DNA of 64,000 bases from Actinomyces sp. oral taxon 414 (GCF_001278845.1 NZ_CP012590.1:1302001-1366000), one strand, 5' to 3'. Shown: positions 54,301-63,163, counted from the stretch's first letter. A program made the numbers and translations. Notes: generated by a model not told the origin, from the letters alone.

Positions 54301-56623
54301 GGCCCGGGCGGGTGATCTTGAAAGGGCGCGTCGGGTCGCCGGGAACGCGGTGAACACCGCCGAACAGATCGAGGAATACTGGGAGCGTGTGTGGGCTCTG
54401 TCGGAGGCGGTGGGTGCGCTGGCCCGGGCGGGCCTGACCGATGAGGCCCTCGCCGCGGCCGAGCGGATCGAGGATCCCGAAAAGCGTGTGTGGGCTCTGT
54501 CGGAGACGGCGGGTGCGCTGGCCCGGGCGGGCCTGACCGATGAGGCCCTCGCCGCGGCCGAGCGGATCGAGGATCCCGAAAAGCGTGCGTGGGCGCTGGC
54601 GAAGGCGGCGGGTGCGCTGGCCCGGGCGGGCGATCTTGAAAGGGCGCGGCGGGTCGCCGGGAACGCGGTGAACACCGCCGAACAGATCAAGAGGTCCTGG
54701 GAGCGTGTGCGGGCTCTGGCGAAGGCGGTGGGTGCGCTGGCCCGGGCGGGCCTGACCGATGAGGCCCTCGCCGCGGCCGAGCGGATCGAGGATCCCGAAA
54801 AGCGTGCGTGGGCGCTGGCGAAGGCGGCGGGTGCGCTGGCCCGGGCGGGCGATCTTGAAAGGGCGCGGCGGGTCGCCGGGAACGCGGTGAACACCGCCGA
54901 ACAGATCAAGGAACTCTGGTGGATCCAGGAGCGTGTGCGGGCTCTGGTGGAGGCGGCGGGTGTGCTGGACCGGGCGGGCCTGACCGATGAGGCCCTCGCC
55001 GCGGCCGAGCGGATCGAGGATCCCGAAAAGCGTGCGTGGGCGCTGGCGAAGGCGGCGGGTGCGCTGGCCCGGGCGGGCGATCTTGAAAGGGCGCGTCGGG
55101 TCGCCGGGAACGCGGTGAACACCGCCGAACAGATCAAGGAACTCTGGTGGATCCAGGAGCGTGTGCGGGCTCTGGTGGAGGCGGCGGGTGTGCTGGACCG
55201 GGCGGGTGATCCTGAAAGGGCGCGGCGGGTCGTCGAGAACGCGGTGAACACCGCCGAACAGATCAAGGAACTCTGGTGGATACAGGAGCGTGTGCGGGCT
55301 CTGGTGGAGGCGGCGGGTGTGCTGGACCGGGCGGGTGATCTTGAAAGGGTGCGGCGGGTCGCCGGGAACGCGGTGAACACCGCCGAACAGATCAAGGAAT
55401 ACTGGGAGCGTGTGCGGGCGCTGGCGAAGGCGGTGGGTGCGCTGGCGGAGACGGCGGGTGCGCTGGCCCGGGCGGGTGATCTTGAAAGGGCGCGGCGGGT
55501 CGCCGGGAACGCGGTGAACACCGCCGAACAGATCAAGGAATACTGGGAGCGTGTGCGGGCTCTGGCGGAGGCGGCGGGTGTGCTGGACCGGGCGGGTGAT
55601 CTTGAAAGGGCGCGGCGGGTCGCCGGGAACGCGGTGAGCACCGCCGAACAGATCAAGGAACCCTGGTGGATCCAGGAGCGTGTGCGGGCTCTGGCGGAGG
55701 CGGCGGGTGCGCTGGCCCAGGCGGGCCTGACCGATGAGGCCCTCGCCGCGGCCGAGCGGATCGAGGATCCCGAAAAGCGTGTGTGGGCTCTGTCGGAGAC
55801 GGCGGGTGCGCTGGCCCGGGCGGGTGATCTTGAAAGGGCGCGTCGGGTCGCCGGGAACGCGGTGAACACCGCCGAACAGATCGAGGAATACTGGGAGCGT
55901 GTGCGGGCTCTGTCGGAGGCGGCGGGTGCGCTGGCCCGGGCGGGCCTGACCGATGAGGCCCTCGCCGCGGCCGAGCGGATCGAGGATCCCGAAAAGCGTG
56001 TGTGGGCTCTGTCGGAGACGGCGGGTGCGCTGGCCCGGGCGGGTGATCTTGAAAGGGCGCGTCGGGTCGCCGGGAACGCGGTGAGCACCGCCGAACAGAT
56101 CGAGGAATACTGGGAGCGTGCGTGGGCTCTGTCGGAGGCGGTGGGTGCGCTGGCCCGGGCGGGCGCCATTGATGAAGCCCGAGAAATTGTCACAATGATA
56201 AATGTGCCGAGTTCCCGAAGCCGCGCTCAATCCACGATCATCAAGGCGCTCGTTGGCAAGGGCTTTTTCGATGAGGCTGTTGATATGCTGCGCGCCGCGA
56301 TCGCCGAAGCCGAAGGATTCGTGCGCAGGCAGAACGCCGTCGGCTGCTGCGCCACGCTCGCAGCGGCATGCGTCGATGCGGCTGATCTCTTGGCCGATTC
56401 CGCCGATGCGAAGCCCGCCGAACGCGAGCGGTGGCTCGGCCTGTCCCGTTCCACGCTCGCCCGCTCCTGGCTCTACGGCGCCTCCGTCTGGAATCGCTTC
56501 GACGTCCTGCTGCGCGTGGCGCCGGACCTGGCCACGCGACTCGTCGAGGAGCGTCTGCTCGCCGACCCCAGCCCTGGCCCCGGCTCCGAGGGTCCTGGCG
56601 GAGGGGCGCCGTCGTCCCGCTAG
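51338..56623 (+). CDS. Giant STAND/NACHT-like NTPase with amplified helical repeats
   Basis: The 1761-aa protein has a helical N-terminus (1-200) of unknown fold, then a P-loop domain: Walker A ADMVSGKT (226-233), followed by NPPNDVHMVSFFIRR, and Walker B VLLIDGIDED (317-326), with KIITASRPNP (353-362). This layout occurs in actinobacterial STAND proteins. Residues 400-790 form a linking region encoded by noticeably AT-richer DNA (about 52950-53640). Residues 794-1609 are 21 TPR-like repeats, and about 150 unique residues end the protein. STAND proteins with such repeats often act as sensors, for example in phage defence; the N-terminal effector is not recognisable, so the output is unknown. 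The ATG has GAGGAG upstream. Confidence 0.85.
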   Translation: MKPKDPDTFIDIGVSITRLLLIASGQGMAASLIGEGAGLLKDLGNLGSGGRRAVSAEKIADEVADQLFREHQGISEADWQVAATNVAPLIDRLSEKDRLAAGYDWTALCPVLLELGGAERRRKLADESARRAFDRVLDVACQRIADLFTEKEALASLLEKVDGVQSGVQQLLNRPAGASKTRDIVIEHIKALRDLAPDRLEDRESEMTDLEAFVCSSDDVWYAMEADMVSGKTAVMAFFALNPPNDVHMVSFFIRRTGGDENDRGTFAFVMGAQLAKILGHEHTEPVRDPAQRTEFRQLLRRAATACRSATVPRPLVLLIDGIDEDSYFENPDGADAKSILSLLPRRLPEGVKIITASRPNPRLPEDVLCDADRRIVSLKPSPIAEKSINRKDMKIFFKSDVAVDIGAFLAACGGVLTVEDLRRLLTMRGHQRILTWDVREYVDRSPGRILTPVDVGFGGQKVLAYRLGHDVVTRAVIRELDPDSFGEGDEPEDERWWAQIREKALAPYRAIIRDWVKKCASASGGWGKSTPSYVLSGACFDLMLNDKKDDGSSVRIVLDRGRYNEMRRRSGRKSPVLRMIDRECFKTLGANRGELSENTMTPLLGVAESRKLLVQASTYVPGLLKLYVLYFNITPEVALDVIMAVDDPKDRLDALRETMKAAIECKRGYMFLTFFLDVIKSLMFYRSIRDDVLHLLVDVLVFMDDATSNSKADGKEGIDLEGWLSEVLVSVKIDKILLKSPSSLEDVDGLGEDAHTIAPFLLIAEDVAERIEGPRERVWALAKAAGALARAGDLERARRVAGNAVNTAEQIKEYWERVRALAEAAGALARAGDLERARRVAGNAVSTAEQIKEPWWIQERVRALAEAVGALARAGLTDEALAAAERIEDPEKRAWALAETAGALARAGDLERARRVAGNAVNTAEQIKEYWERVRALAETAGALARAGDLERARRVAGNAVSTAEQIKEPWWIQERVRALAEAVGALARAGDLERARRVAGNAVNTAEQIEEYWERVWALSEAVGALARAGLTDEALAAAERIEDPEKRVWALSETAGALARAGLTDEALAAAERIEDPEKRAWALAKAAGALARAGDLERARRVAGNAVNTAEQIKRSWERVRALAKAVGALARAGLTDEALAAAERIEDPEKRAWALAKAAGALARAGDLERARRVAGNAVNTAEQIKELWWIQERVRALVEAAGVLDRAGLTDEALAAAERIEDPEKRAWALAKAAGALARAGDLERARRVAGNAVNTAEQIKELWWIQERVRALVEAAGVLDRAGDPERARRVVENAVNTAEQIKELWWIQERVRALVEAAGVLDRAGDLERVRRVAGNAVNTAEQIKEYWERVRALAKAVGALAETAGALARAGDLERARRVAGNAVNTAEQIKEYWERVRALAEAAGVLDRAGDLERARRVAGNAVSTAEQIKEPWWIQERVRALAEAAGALAQAGLTDEALAAAERIEDPEKRVWALSETAGALARAGDLERARRVAGNAVNTAEQIEEYWERVRALSEAAGALARAGLTDEALAAAERIEDPEKRVWALSETAGALARAGDLERARRVAGNAVSTAEQIEEYWERAWALSEAVGALARAGAIDEAREIVTMINVPSSRSRAQSTIIKALVGKGFFDEAVDMLRAAIAEAEGFVRRQNAVGCCATLAAACVDAADLLADSADAKPAERERWLGLSRSTLARSWLYGASVWNRFDVLLRVAPDLATRLVEERLLADPSPGPGSEGPGGGAPSSR
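53717..56164 (+). repeat. Coding tandem-repeat array of 21 units in three types
   Basis: The array is exactly 816 codons. Type A (40 aa, DLERARRVAGNAVNTAEQIK then EYWERVRALAEAAGALARAG) occurs eight times, one with a 7-aa internal duplication. Type A' (43 aa, with PWWIQ or LWWIQ inserted) occurs six times. Type B (33 aa, LTDEALAAAERIEDPEKRAW then ALAKAAGALARAG) occurs seven times. Order: A A' B A A' A B B A B A' B A' A' A A A' B A B A. Units are nearly identical in DNA, so expansion is recent. Confidence 0.92.
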
Positions 56624-56663
56624 GATGGCCCCGTCACTCCTCGCAGCCACCGAAAGGCCAACG

Positions 56664-57893
56664 ATGTCAATTCGTCGCGTCGCCCTGCTCACCGCGGGCG
56701 GCTTCGCCCCCTGCCTGTCCGCCGCCGTCGGCGACCTCATCGAGCGCTACACCGAGGTCGCCCCCGACGTCGAGATCATCGCCTACCAGTACGGCTACCA
56801 CGGCCTGCTCACCGGCAACTACGTCGTCGTCGACGAGGAGGGCCGCAAGAACGCGGGCATCCTGCGCGACTTCGGCGGCTCCCCGATCGGCAACTCCCGC
56901 GTCAAGCTCACCAACGCCAAGAACCTCGTCGAGCGCGGCCTGGTCGCCGAGGGCGTCAACCCCCTGGAGTTCGCCGCCGAGCAGCTGCGCAAGGACGGCG
57001 TCGACGTCCTGCACACCATCGGCGGCGACGACACCAACACCACCGCCGCGGACCTGGCCGCCTACCTCCACGAGCACGACTACGAGCTCACCGTCGTCGG
57101 CCTGCCCAAGACCATCGACAACGACATCATCCCGATCCGCCAGTCCCTGGGCGCCTGGACCGCCGCCGAGCAGGGCGCCGGCTTCGCCTTCAACGTCATC
57201 GGCGAGCACCGCTCCAACCCGCGCATGCTCATCGTCCACGAGTGCATGGGCCGCAACTGCGGCTACCTCACCGCCGAGACCGCCCGCCGCTACCACGAGC
57301 TGCTGAAGACCAAGCAGTGGGCGCCCTCCCTGGGCCTGACCCGCGAGCGCTGGGACGTCCACGCCGTCTTCCTGCCTGAGATGAAGCTGGACCTGGCGGC
57401 CGAGGCCGAGCGCCTCAAGGCCCTGATGGACGAGCAGGGCAACGTCAACATCTTCCTGTCCGAGGGCGCGGGCGTCCCCGAGATCATCGCCGAGCTGGAG
57501 GCGGCCGGCCAGGAGGTCCAGCGCGACCCCTTCGGCCACGTCAAGCTCGACACCATCAACCCCGGCCAGTGGTTCGCCAAGCAGTTCGCCGAGCTGATCG
57601 GCGCCGAGAAGGTCATGGTCCAGAAGTCGGGCTACTACTCGCGCGCCGCCCACGCCAACGCCGAGGACCTGGCGCTCATCAAGGAGATGTGCGACCTGGC
57701 CGTCGAGTGCGCCCTGCGCGGCGAGTCCGGGGTCATCGGCCGGGACGAGGAGAACGACGACGTCCTGTGCGCCATCGCCTTCCCGCGGATCGCCGGCGGC
57801 AAGCCCTTCGACATCACCCGGCCCTGGTTCACCGCCCTCATGGACGAGCTCGGCCAGGCCGTCGAGCCGGCTGAGACCGCGCCCGAGCACTGA
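56664..57893 (+). CDS. pfp: Pyrophosphate-dependent 6-phosphofructokinase
   Basis: The 409-aa enzyme phosphorylates fructose-6-phosphate. IGGDDTNTTAADLA has Asp after GGD, the mark of PPi-dependent forms (ATP enzymes have GGDGS), and GLPKTIDNDIIP is the matching PPi-type loop. MGRNCGYLTAE and INPGQWFAKQFAELIGAEKV complete the pattern. PPi use makes the step reversible and is common in Actinomyces. The ATG at 56664 has GAAAGG at 56653-56658, 40 bp after the STAND gene. Confidence 0.93.
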   Translation: MSIRRVALLTAGGFAPCLSAAVGDLIERYTEVAPDVEIIAYQYGYHGLLTGNYVVVDEEGRKNAGILRDFGGSPIGNSRVKLTNAKNLVERGLVAEGVNPLEFAAEQLRKDGVDVLHTIGGDDTNTTAADLAAYLHEHDYELTVVGLPKTIDNDIIPIRQSLGAWTAAEQGAGFAFNVIGEHRSNPRMLIVHECMGRNCGYLTAETARRYHELLKTKQWAPSLGLTRERWDVHAVFLPEMKLDLAAEAERLKALMDEQGNVNIFLSEGAGVPEIIAELEAAGQEVQRDPFGHVKLDTINPGQWFAKQFAELIGAEKVMVQKSGYYSRAAHANAEDLALIKEMCDLAVECALRGESGVIGRDEENDDVLCAIAFPRIAGGKPFDITRPWFTALMDELGQAVEPAETAPEH

Positions 57894-58085
57894 GCCCGGC
57901 CGCGACCGGCTGAGTCGGCCGGACCGGGCGGTCGGGCCCTCCGCCGGACCGGGCGACCCGCCTGCCCGGGCCGGCCGCAGACCCGGCCTCCCTTCTCGGC
58001 CCGGCCGCTCTCGCCGCTGCCGCCGCGCCCCGGCCCCTGCGTTCCGCCTGTTGGCGGGATGCGGTGGCCGGGGCGCGGGCGACCG

Positions 58086-58091
58086 TATGAT
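58086..58091 (+). promoter_or_regulatory. -10 hexamer TATGAT of aroG
   Basis: TATGAT (5 of 6 to consensus) ends 6 nt before the GTG at 58098; leaderless transcription is likely. Confidence 0.6.
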
Positions 58092-58097
58092 GCCCGC

Positions 58098-59441
58098 GTG
58101 ATGAACGAGCTCGACCCGCCCAGGATCCCCGCCGGCTGGCGCGCGCGCCCGGCCTCCCAGCAGCCCGTCTACCCGGACGCGGCCGAGCTGGCCGCCGTGA
58201 CCGCGGACCTGCGCAGTCGGCCCCCGCTCGTCTTCGCCGGCGAGGTCGACTCCCTGCGCGCCCAGATGGCCGCCGCCAGCCGGGGGCGGGCCTTCGTCCT
58301 CATGGGCGGGGACTGCGCGGAGACCTTCCGCGAGAACACGGCCAACCACATCCGCCTCAAGCTCCAGACGATTCTGCAGATGGCCGCGGTCCTGACCTAC
58401 GGCGCCTCCACGCCCGTGGTCAAGATCGGCCGCATGGCCGGCCAGTACGCCAAGCCGCGCAGCCGCGCCGACGAGACCCGCGACGGGGTGACCCTGCCCT
58501 CCTACCGCGGCGACTCCGTCAACGACCACGCCTTCACGCCCCGGGCCCGCACCCCCGACCCCCGGCGCATGCTCGACGCCTACCTGCGCGCCGGCACCAC
58601 CCTCAACCTCATCCGCTCCTTCACCATGGGCGGTTACGCCGACCTGCGCGAGGTCCACTCCTGGAACCGCGGCTTCACCGCGAACCCGGCCTACAAGCGC
58701 TTCGAGGCCTTCGCCGAGGAGATCGACCGGGCCATGCGCTTCATGGAGGCCGCCGGCGTCGACTTCGACGCCCTGCGCCAGGTCGACTTCTACTCCGCCC
58801 ACGAGGCCCTGCTCCTGGAGTACGAGGACGCCATGATCCGAGTGGACTCCCGCTCCGGGCGCCTGTACGACACCTCCGCCCACCTGCTGTGGGTGGGTGA
58901 GCGCACCCGCGGCCCGCAGGACGCGCACGTGACCCTCCTGACCGGCGTGCACAACCCGGTGGGCGTCAAGATCGGCCCTGACACGGACCCGGACGACGTC
59001 GTCGCCCTCATCGACCGGCTCAACCCGACCGGCGAGGCGGGCCGGCTGAGCCTGATCACCCGCATGGGCGCCGACCGCCTGCGCGAGGCCCTGCCGCCGC
59101 TGGTGGAGGCGGTGCGCGTCGACGGCCGCCCCGTCACCTGGATCACCGACCCCATGCACGGCAACACCATTACCGCCGACAACGGCTACAAGACCCGCCG
59201 CTTCGAGGCGATCATGGAGGAGGTCCGGGCCTTCTTCGAGGTCCACCGCGCGCTGGGCACGGTTCCCGGCGGCATCCACGTCGAGCTGACGGGCGACGAC
59301 GTCACCGAGGTCCTGGGCGGCGGGGAGCACATTGACGAGGCGGGCCTGGCCGAGCGCTACGAGACGCTGGTGGATCCGCGCCTGAACCACCAGCAGTCCC
59401 TGGAGATGGCCTTCGAGCTGGCCGAGATGCTCAAGGTCTGA
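58098..59441 (+). CDS. aroG: Class II 3-deoxy-7-phosphoheptulonate (DAHP) synthase
   Basis: It joins PEP and erythrose-4-phosphate in the first step of the shikimate pathway. The 447-aa plant/actinobacterial class II type shows RPPLVFAGEVDSLRAQMAAA, FVLMGGDCAETFRENTANHI, VVKIGRMAGQYAKPRS, EYEDAMIRVDSRSGRLYDTS and ITDPMHGNT. The GTG at 58098 and the adjacent ATG at 58101 give nearly the same protein; the -10 spacing favours the GTG. Confidence 0.96.
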   Translation: MMNELDPPRIPAGWRARPASQQPVYPDAAELAAVTADLRSRPPLVFAGEVDSLRAQMAAASRGRAFVLMGGDCAETFRENTANHIRLKLQTILQMAAVLTYGASTPVVKIGRMAGQYAKPRSRADETRDGVTLPSYRGDSVNDHAFTPRARTPDPRRMLDAYLRAGTTLNLIRSFTMGGYADLREVHSWNRGFTANPAYKRFEAFAEEIDRAMRFMEAAGVDFDALRQVDFYSAHEALLLEYEDAMIRVDSRSGRLYDTSAHLLWVGERTRGPQDAHVTLLTGVHNPVGVKIGPDTDPDDVVALIDRLNPTGEAGRLSLITRMGADRLREALPPLVEAVRVDGRPVTWITDPMHGNTITADNGYKTRRFEAIMEEVRAFFEVHRALGTVPGGIHVELTGDDVTEVLGGGEHIDEAGLAERYETLVDPRLNHQQSLEMAFELAEMLKV

Positions 59442-59528
59442 GCCCGCCCGCGAGCACGACGGCGCAGGGCGGGCCCGGCCGGTCGCCGCAGCACAGGGCC
59501 GGCGCGGCTCGGCCGGCGCGGGCCCCGG

Positions 59529-59534
59529 TAGCAT
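59529..59534 (+). promoter_or_regulatory. -10 hexamer TAGCAT of the HEAT-like gene
   Basis: TAGCAT ends 6 nt before the ATG at 59541; no Shine-Dalgarno sequence is seen. Confidence 0.55.
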
Positions 59535-59540
59535 GGGCGC

Positions 59541-62500
59541 ATGAGTCTGCCCTCCTGCTCCGCCCTGGTCGAGGAGCTGCCCGGTCTGCCGCACGCCGAG
59601 CGCGTCCGCCGCCTGGTGCGCATCGCCCGTGAGCACGACGGCGAGGCGGGCCTGGCGCCCCTGCTCGACGAGCTGACCGCCGCCTCCGCCTACCACGCCG
59701 GGCTCGTCGTCGACGCCGCCCGCGCCATCGGGGACACCGCCCGCCTGAAGGCCCTGACCCGCCACCCCGGCGCCGTCGTGCGCATCCGCGCCCGCGGCGC
59801 GCTGCCCCTGGACGTCCAGAGCCCCGACGAGCTGGCCGCCGCCTACCTGGACATGCCGCTGGCGGAGCGGCGCCGCCTGGAGGCCCGGCTCGGCCGCGCC
59901 CACCGCACCGACCTCATCGACGCGCTCCTGGACCTGCCCCTGTCCGACGTCGACCGGGCCCGGCTCCTGCCGCGGGCGGGCCGGGAGCGGATCGAGGCCC
60001 TCCTGCCGGACCTGGCCGACCTGCTGCCCTCGGTGGCGGCCCTGGCCCAGCGCCGCCCCGACGCCCTCCTGGACGCGCTTCAGTCGCGCCTGACCGGGCG
60101 CGCCCCGGCCGCCAGGGACGAGGCCTGGGCCTGGGTGGCGCCGGGCCTGCCCTCCCTGGCGGAGAACCGCTCCGAGCGGCTCCTGGGCCTGCTGGCGGAA
60201 GCCGGCCCCACCACGGTCATCCCGCGCGCCCTGGAGCCGCGCCTGGGCCTGCTCATGGGCCGCGACCCGCGCGCCGTGACCGACCTGCTGCGCACCTGCC
60301 CGTGGCCCGCGGGCCTGCGCCCCGGCTGGGGCCCGCCCCGCTTCATCCGCGGCCTGCGCCGTCGGATCGCCGCACTGGCGGACGAGCAGGTGGGGGCCCT
60401 GGCCCGCAGCTGGCGCGCCGCCAAGAACGAGGACCGCCTGATCGCGCTGCTCGACGCCCTGCCGCCCGCCCGGCGCGCCGGGGCCCTGGCCGCCGCGCTC
60501 ACGGGCGTGCGCACCCGCACGCGCGTGTGGTCCGCGCCGGCCCTGGAGGTCATGCCCACGCCGATGCGCCAGGCCGAGGCGGAGCGCATGGCCGCCCTGC
60601 CCGACGCCGAGGCGCCGCTGCGCCGGCTCGAGCTGGCCGCCTTCATGACCCCGGAGCACGCCCGCGAGGCGGCCGAGCCGCGCCTGCACGCCCTGGACGC
60701 CGAGGAGCGCGGCGCGGCCTGGAGGGCCCTCATCGGCTCGGCCGCCCGGGGCCGAGACGCCGCGCGGCTGCGCTCGGTGCTGAAGCGGCTGCCGCAGCTG
60801 GCCAATGAGCAGGATCCGGTGCGCGCCGCCGCGGCCGAGGCGCTGTCAGCCGTCCCCGTCCCCCTGCTGGCGCGGGCCGGGACCGATGAGCTGGAGGGCT
60901 TCGCCCGGGCCGCCATGGAGGCCCGGGACACCTCCGTGAGCACGCTCGTCCCGCTCCACTCGACCGCCTGGCGCCTGCTCGTCCACGCCGCCGCCACCGG
61001 CCTGCCCGCGCGGGGCGCCTGCGCCCTGCTGGAGCTGATCACCGACCAGGACAATGTCATCCGCGTCCCCTTCCGGCTGAGCCTGCCGCCCGACGCCGTC
61101 GCCGAGCTCATCACCGCCCTGGAGCCGGTCATGCAGCGGGCGGCCCACCGCCACCGCTTCGCCCTGGTCTTCGGGCTGTGGGAGGCGCTGGGCCGCCGGG
61201 CCTGGCGCAACGAGACGCTGCTGTCCCTCATCCACCAGGCCCTGGGCGCCCCCGACGACCACGTCCGCCGGAGTGCCGCCGCGGCGCTCGTCGCGGACCC
61301 CTCCACCCGCGCCCAGCGGGTCGGCGAGATCCTCCGGGCCGACGAGACCTTCGCGGTCCACGAGCCGATCCAGTGGGCCGTGTGCCGCAGCCGCCAGGAC
61401 CTGGTGGGGGTCTTCTTCCGCCGCCGGGCCCTCAAGGGCCGCTTCTGGAACAAACGGCGGTTCGTGCCCGTCGGCCTGCCCGGGCCCTTCACCCTGTGGG
61501 CCCCCGAGCACCTGCGCGCCTACGCCGGCGCCCTGACCCGGGCGCTGGACGACGCCGTCACCACCGACTGGGACCGGCGGCGCATCGCGGGCGCCCTCGC
61601 CGCGCTGCCCACCACCCGCCCCGAGGACCTGGGCCCCCTCCTGCACTCCGACTCCGTCCAGGTCGTCGAGGGCGCCCTGGCGGTCCTGCCAACCCTGGAC
61701 GACGCCGAGGCGGCGCTGGGCCTGCTGCTCGAGCACGCCGGGACGGACCGCGCCCGGGTCGCCATGTTCGCGGCCTCGCGCTGCGCCGACCGGGTGCGGC
61801 CCGGGCGCGCCGTCGAGCTCCTCGCGCCCGTCACGGTCCCGCCCGCCAAGGTGACCTCCCGCAAGGAGGCCGTGCGCATTCTTGGGCGGATGCGCACGCC
61901 GCAGAGCCTGGCGCTGCTCGTGCGCCTCGGCCTGGACCCCACCACCCACTCCGACGTGCGCACGGCGGTGGGCCGCGCCCTGCTCGCCCACCTCGACGAG
62001 CCCGACGCCTGGCAGGTCCTGCGCGCCCTGGCGAGCGGGGGAGGGCGCGATGCGGCCCTGTCCCTGGCGGCGACGAGCCCGCGGCAGCTGGCCGTGCGCC
62101 ACCGCGCCGCCTACGCCGAGGTCCTCCTGACCGCGCCGCGCGAACCCGAGACCCTCGCGGCCCTGGGCCAGTGGTGCCAGGAGATCCCCGACCTGACCCA
62201 GCGGCTGGCCTCCACGATCCTGGACGGCCAGAGGGTGCCGGCGCGGGTCGCCATTGCGACCGTCGTCGCCCACGCCGAGCGGGCCGCCGACTGGGGACCG
62301 CACCTGAAACTCGTGCGCGACCTGCTTGAGCGCGCGACCTCGCCGGACGAGCCCGACGCCGGGGCCCAGGAGGACCTGCCGCACCTGCACCGCCTGGAGG
62401 AGCTGGTCGCGGGGCTCGTCCCCGACCGGGCGGCGGCGCTGACCTGGCACCGCGAGCACCTGGGGCGCCTGGCCGAGGTCCTGTCCGCCTCCCCGTGGAC

Positions 62501-62891
62501 CGCGGGCCCCGCCCGGCGGGTGCGCCTGGCGGCCTTCGACTGGGCCGAGGTCGCCGACGCCGCCGCGACCGCCGACGGCCTGGCGGACCTCGCCGACCGG
62601 AGTGCGGACGAGGGCCTCCTGGCGGATCTTCTCGACGACGCCGCCGCGACCCTGGCCCTCGCCCGCAGCGAGCGCCTGCTGCCCGACGCCGGGGCGGCCC
62701 CCGGGATGGTCGACGCCCTCCTGGCGCGTCGTCGGCCGGCCGCCGATGTCCTGGCCCTGGCCCTGACGCAGGACGGGGGAGGCGCCGCGGGCTGGCCGCC
62801 CGCCTGGCGTGAGCGCCTGCGCGCCCTCAGACGCTGCCCGGTCGCGCTCGTCGCCGAGCGCGCCAGGCGGATCGACACGGCCGCGGACTGA
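59541..62891 (+). CDS. Large all-helical HEAT/ARM-like repeat protein
   Basis: The 1116-aa soluble protein is almost entirely helical, with many ~30-35-residue units of the kind HVRRSAAAALVADPSTRAQR, SVQVVEGALAVLPTLDDAEA and KEAVRILGRMRTPQSLALLV, typical of HEAT-like solenoids. No catalytic motif, signal peptide or membrane helix is visible. Such scaffolds bind proteins or nucleic acids. Similar large proteins occur in other actinobacteria without known function. Codon use is ordinary for the genome, unlike the STAND gene, so it looks native. Confidence 0.8.
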   Translation: MSLPSCSALVEELPGLPHAERVRRLVRIAREHDGEAGLAPLLDELTAASAYHAGLVVDAARAIGDTARLKALTRHPGAVVRIRARGALPLDVQSPDELAAAYLDMPLAERRRLEARLGRAHRTDLIDALLDLPLSDVDRARLLPRAGRERIEALLPDLADLLPSVAALAQRRPDALLDALQSRLTGRAPAARDEAWAWVAPGLPSLAENRSERLLGLLAEAGPTTVIPRALEPRLGLLMGRDPRAVTDLLRTCPWPAGLRPGWGPPRFIRGLRRRIAALADEQVGALARSWRAAKNEDRLIALLDALPPARRAGALAAALTGVRTRTRVWSAPALEVMPTPMRQAEAERMAALPDAEAPLRRLELAAFMTPEHAREAAEPRLHALDAEERGAAWRALIGSAARGRDAARLRSVLKRLPQLANEQDPVRAAAAEALSAVPVPLLARAGTDELEGFARAAMEARDTSVSTLVPLHSTAWRLLVHAAATGLPARGACALLELITDQDNVIRVPFRLSLPPDAVAELITALEPVMQRAAHRHRFALVFGLWEALGRRAWRNETLLSLIHQALGAPDDHVRRSAAAALVADPSTRAQRVGEILRADETFAVHEPIQWAVCRSRQDLVGVFFRRRALKGRFWNKRRFVPVGLPGPFTLWAPEHLRAYAGALTRALDDAVTTDWDRRRIAGALAALPTTRPEDLGPLLHSDSVQVVEGALAVLPTLDDAEAALGLLLEHAGTDRARVAMFAASRCADRVRPGRAVELLAPVTVPPAKVTSRKEAVRILGRMRTPQSLALLVRLGLDPTTHSDVRTAVGRALLAHLDEPDAWQVLRALASGGGRDAALSLAATSPRQLAVRHRAAYAEVLLTAPREPETLAALGQWCQEIPDLTQRLASTILDGQRVPARVAIATVVAHAERAADWGPHLKLVRDLLERATSPDEPDAGAQEDLPHLHRLEELVAGLVPDRAAALTWHREHLGRLAEVLSASPWTAGPARRVRLAAFDWAEVADAAATADGLADLADRSADEGLLADLLDDAAATLALARSERLLPDAGAAPGMVDALLARRRPAADVLALALTQDGGGAAGWPPAWRERLRALRRCPVALVAERARRIDTAAD

Positions 62892-62895
62892 CTTC

Positions 62896-63122
62896 ACCGA
62901 AACCGGCGGAAAAGACACGCGAAACCGGCGGAAACTGCACATCCTGTGGATAACTCGGCGCGGCCGGGCGGGACCGACGGCGCGGTGCGGGCTGAAAAGT
63001 ACGCGGGAGCCGCCTCTCCGCCCCACTGGGCCTTCTCCTCGCCCCCCTCGCCGAGACGTGCACTTCGCACTCGAGCGTGCAGTTCCAACCGTCACTTTCG
63101 AGTGCGAAATGCACCTCTCGGC
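62896..63122 (+). repeat. T-family intergenic repeat, copy 3
   Basis: It has two GAAACCGGCGGAAA blocks, GCACATCCTGTGGATAACTC and a closing 73-nt hairpin at 63050-63122 (arms with GTGCACTTCGCACTCGA and TCGAGTGCGAAATGCAC). TGTGGATAA at 62945-62953 is a perfect DnaA-box complement, probably incidental. It begins 5 bp after the HEAT-like gene. Confidence 0.75.
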
Positions 63123-63163
63123 GCCGGGGGCGTCCGCAGCGTCCGGGGCGCCCGATCACCATG

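Noticed and set aside
53498..56740. 1080-codon minus-strand frame opposite the STAND repeats, plus another of 863 codons
   Set aside because: Their repeats merely mirror the plus-strand units; they have no domain of their own.
56667..60689. 1340-codon minus-strand frame opposite pfp and aroG
   Set aside because: It spans two well-supported genes on the other strand and reads as Gly/Val/Leu/Asp-rich shadow sequence.
62945..62953. DnaA-box match as a sign of a replication origin
   Set aside because: There is only one perfect box, inside a repeat also present elsewhere without it, and no dnaA/dnaN genes or box cluster.
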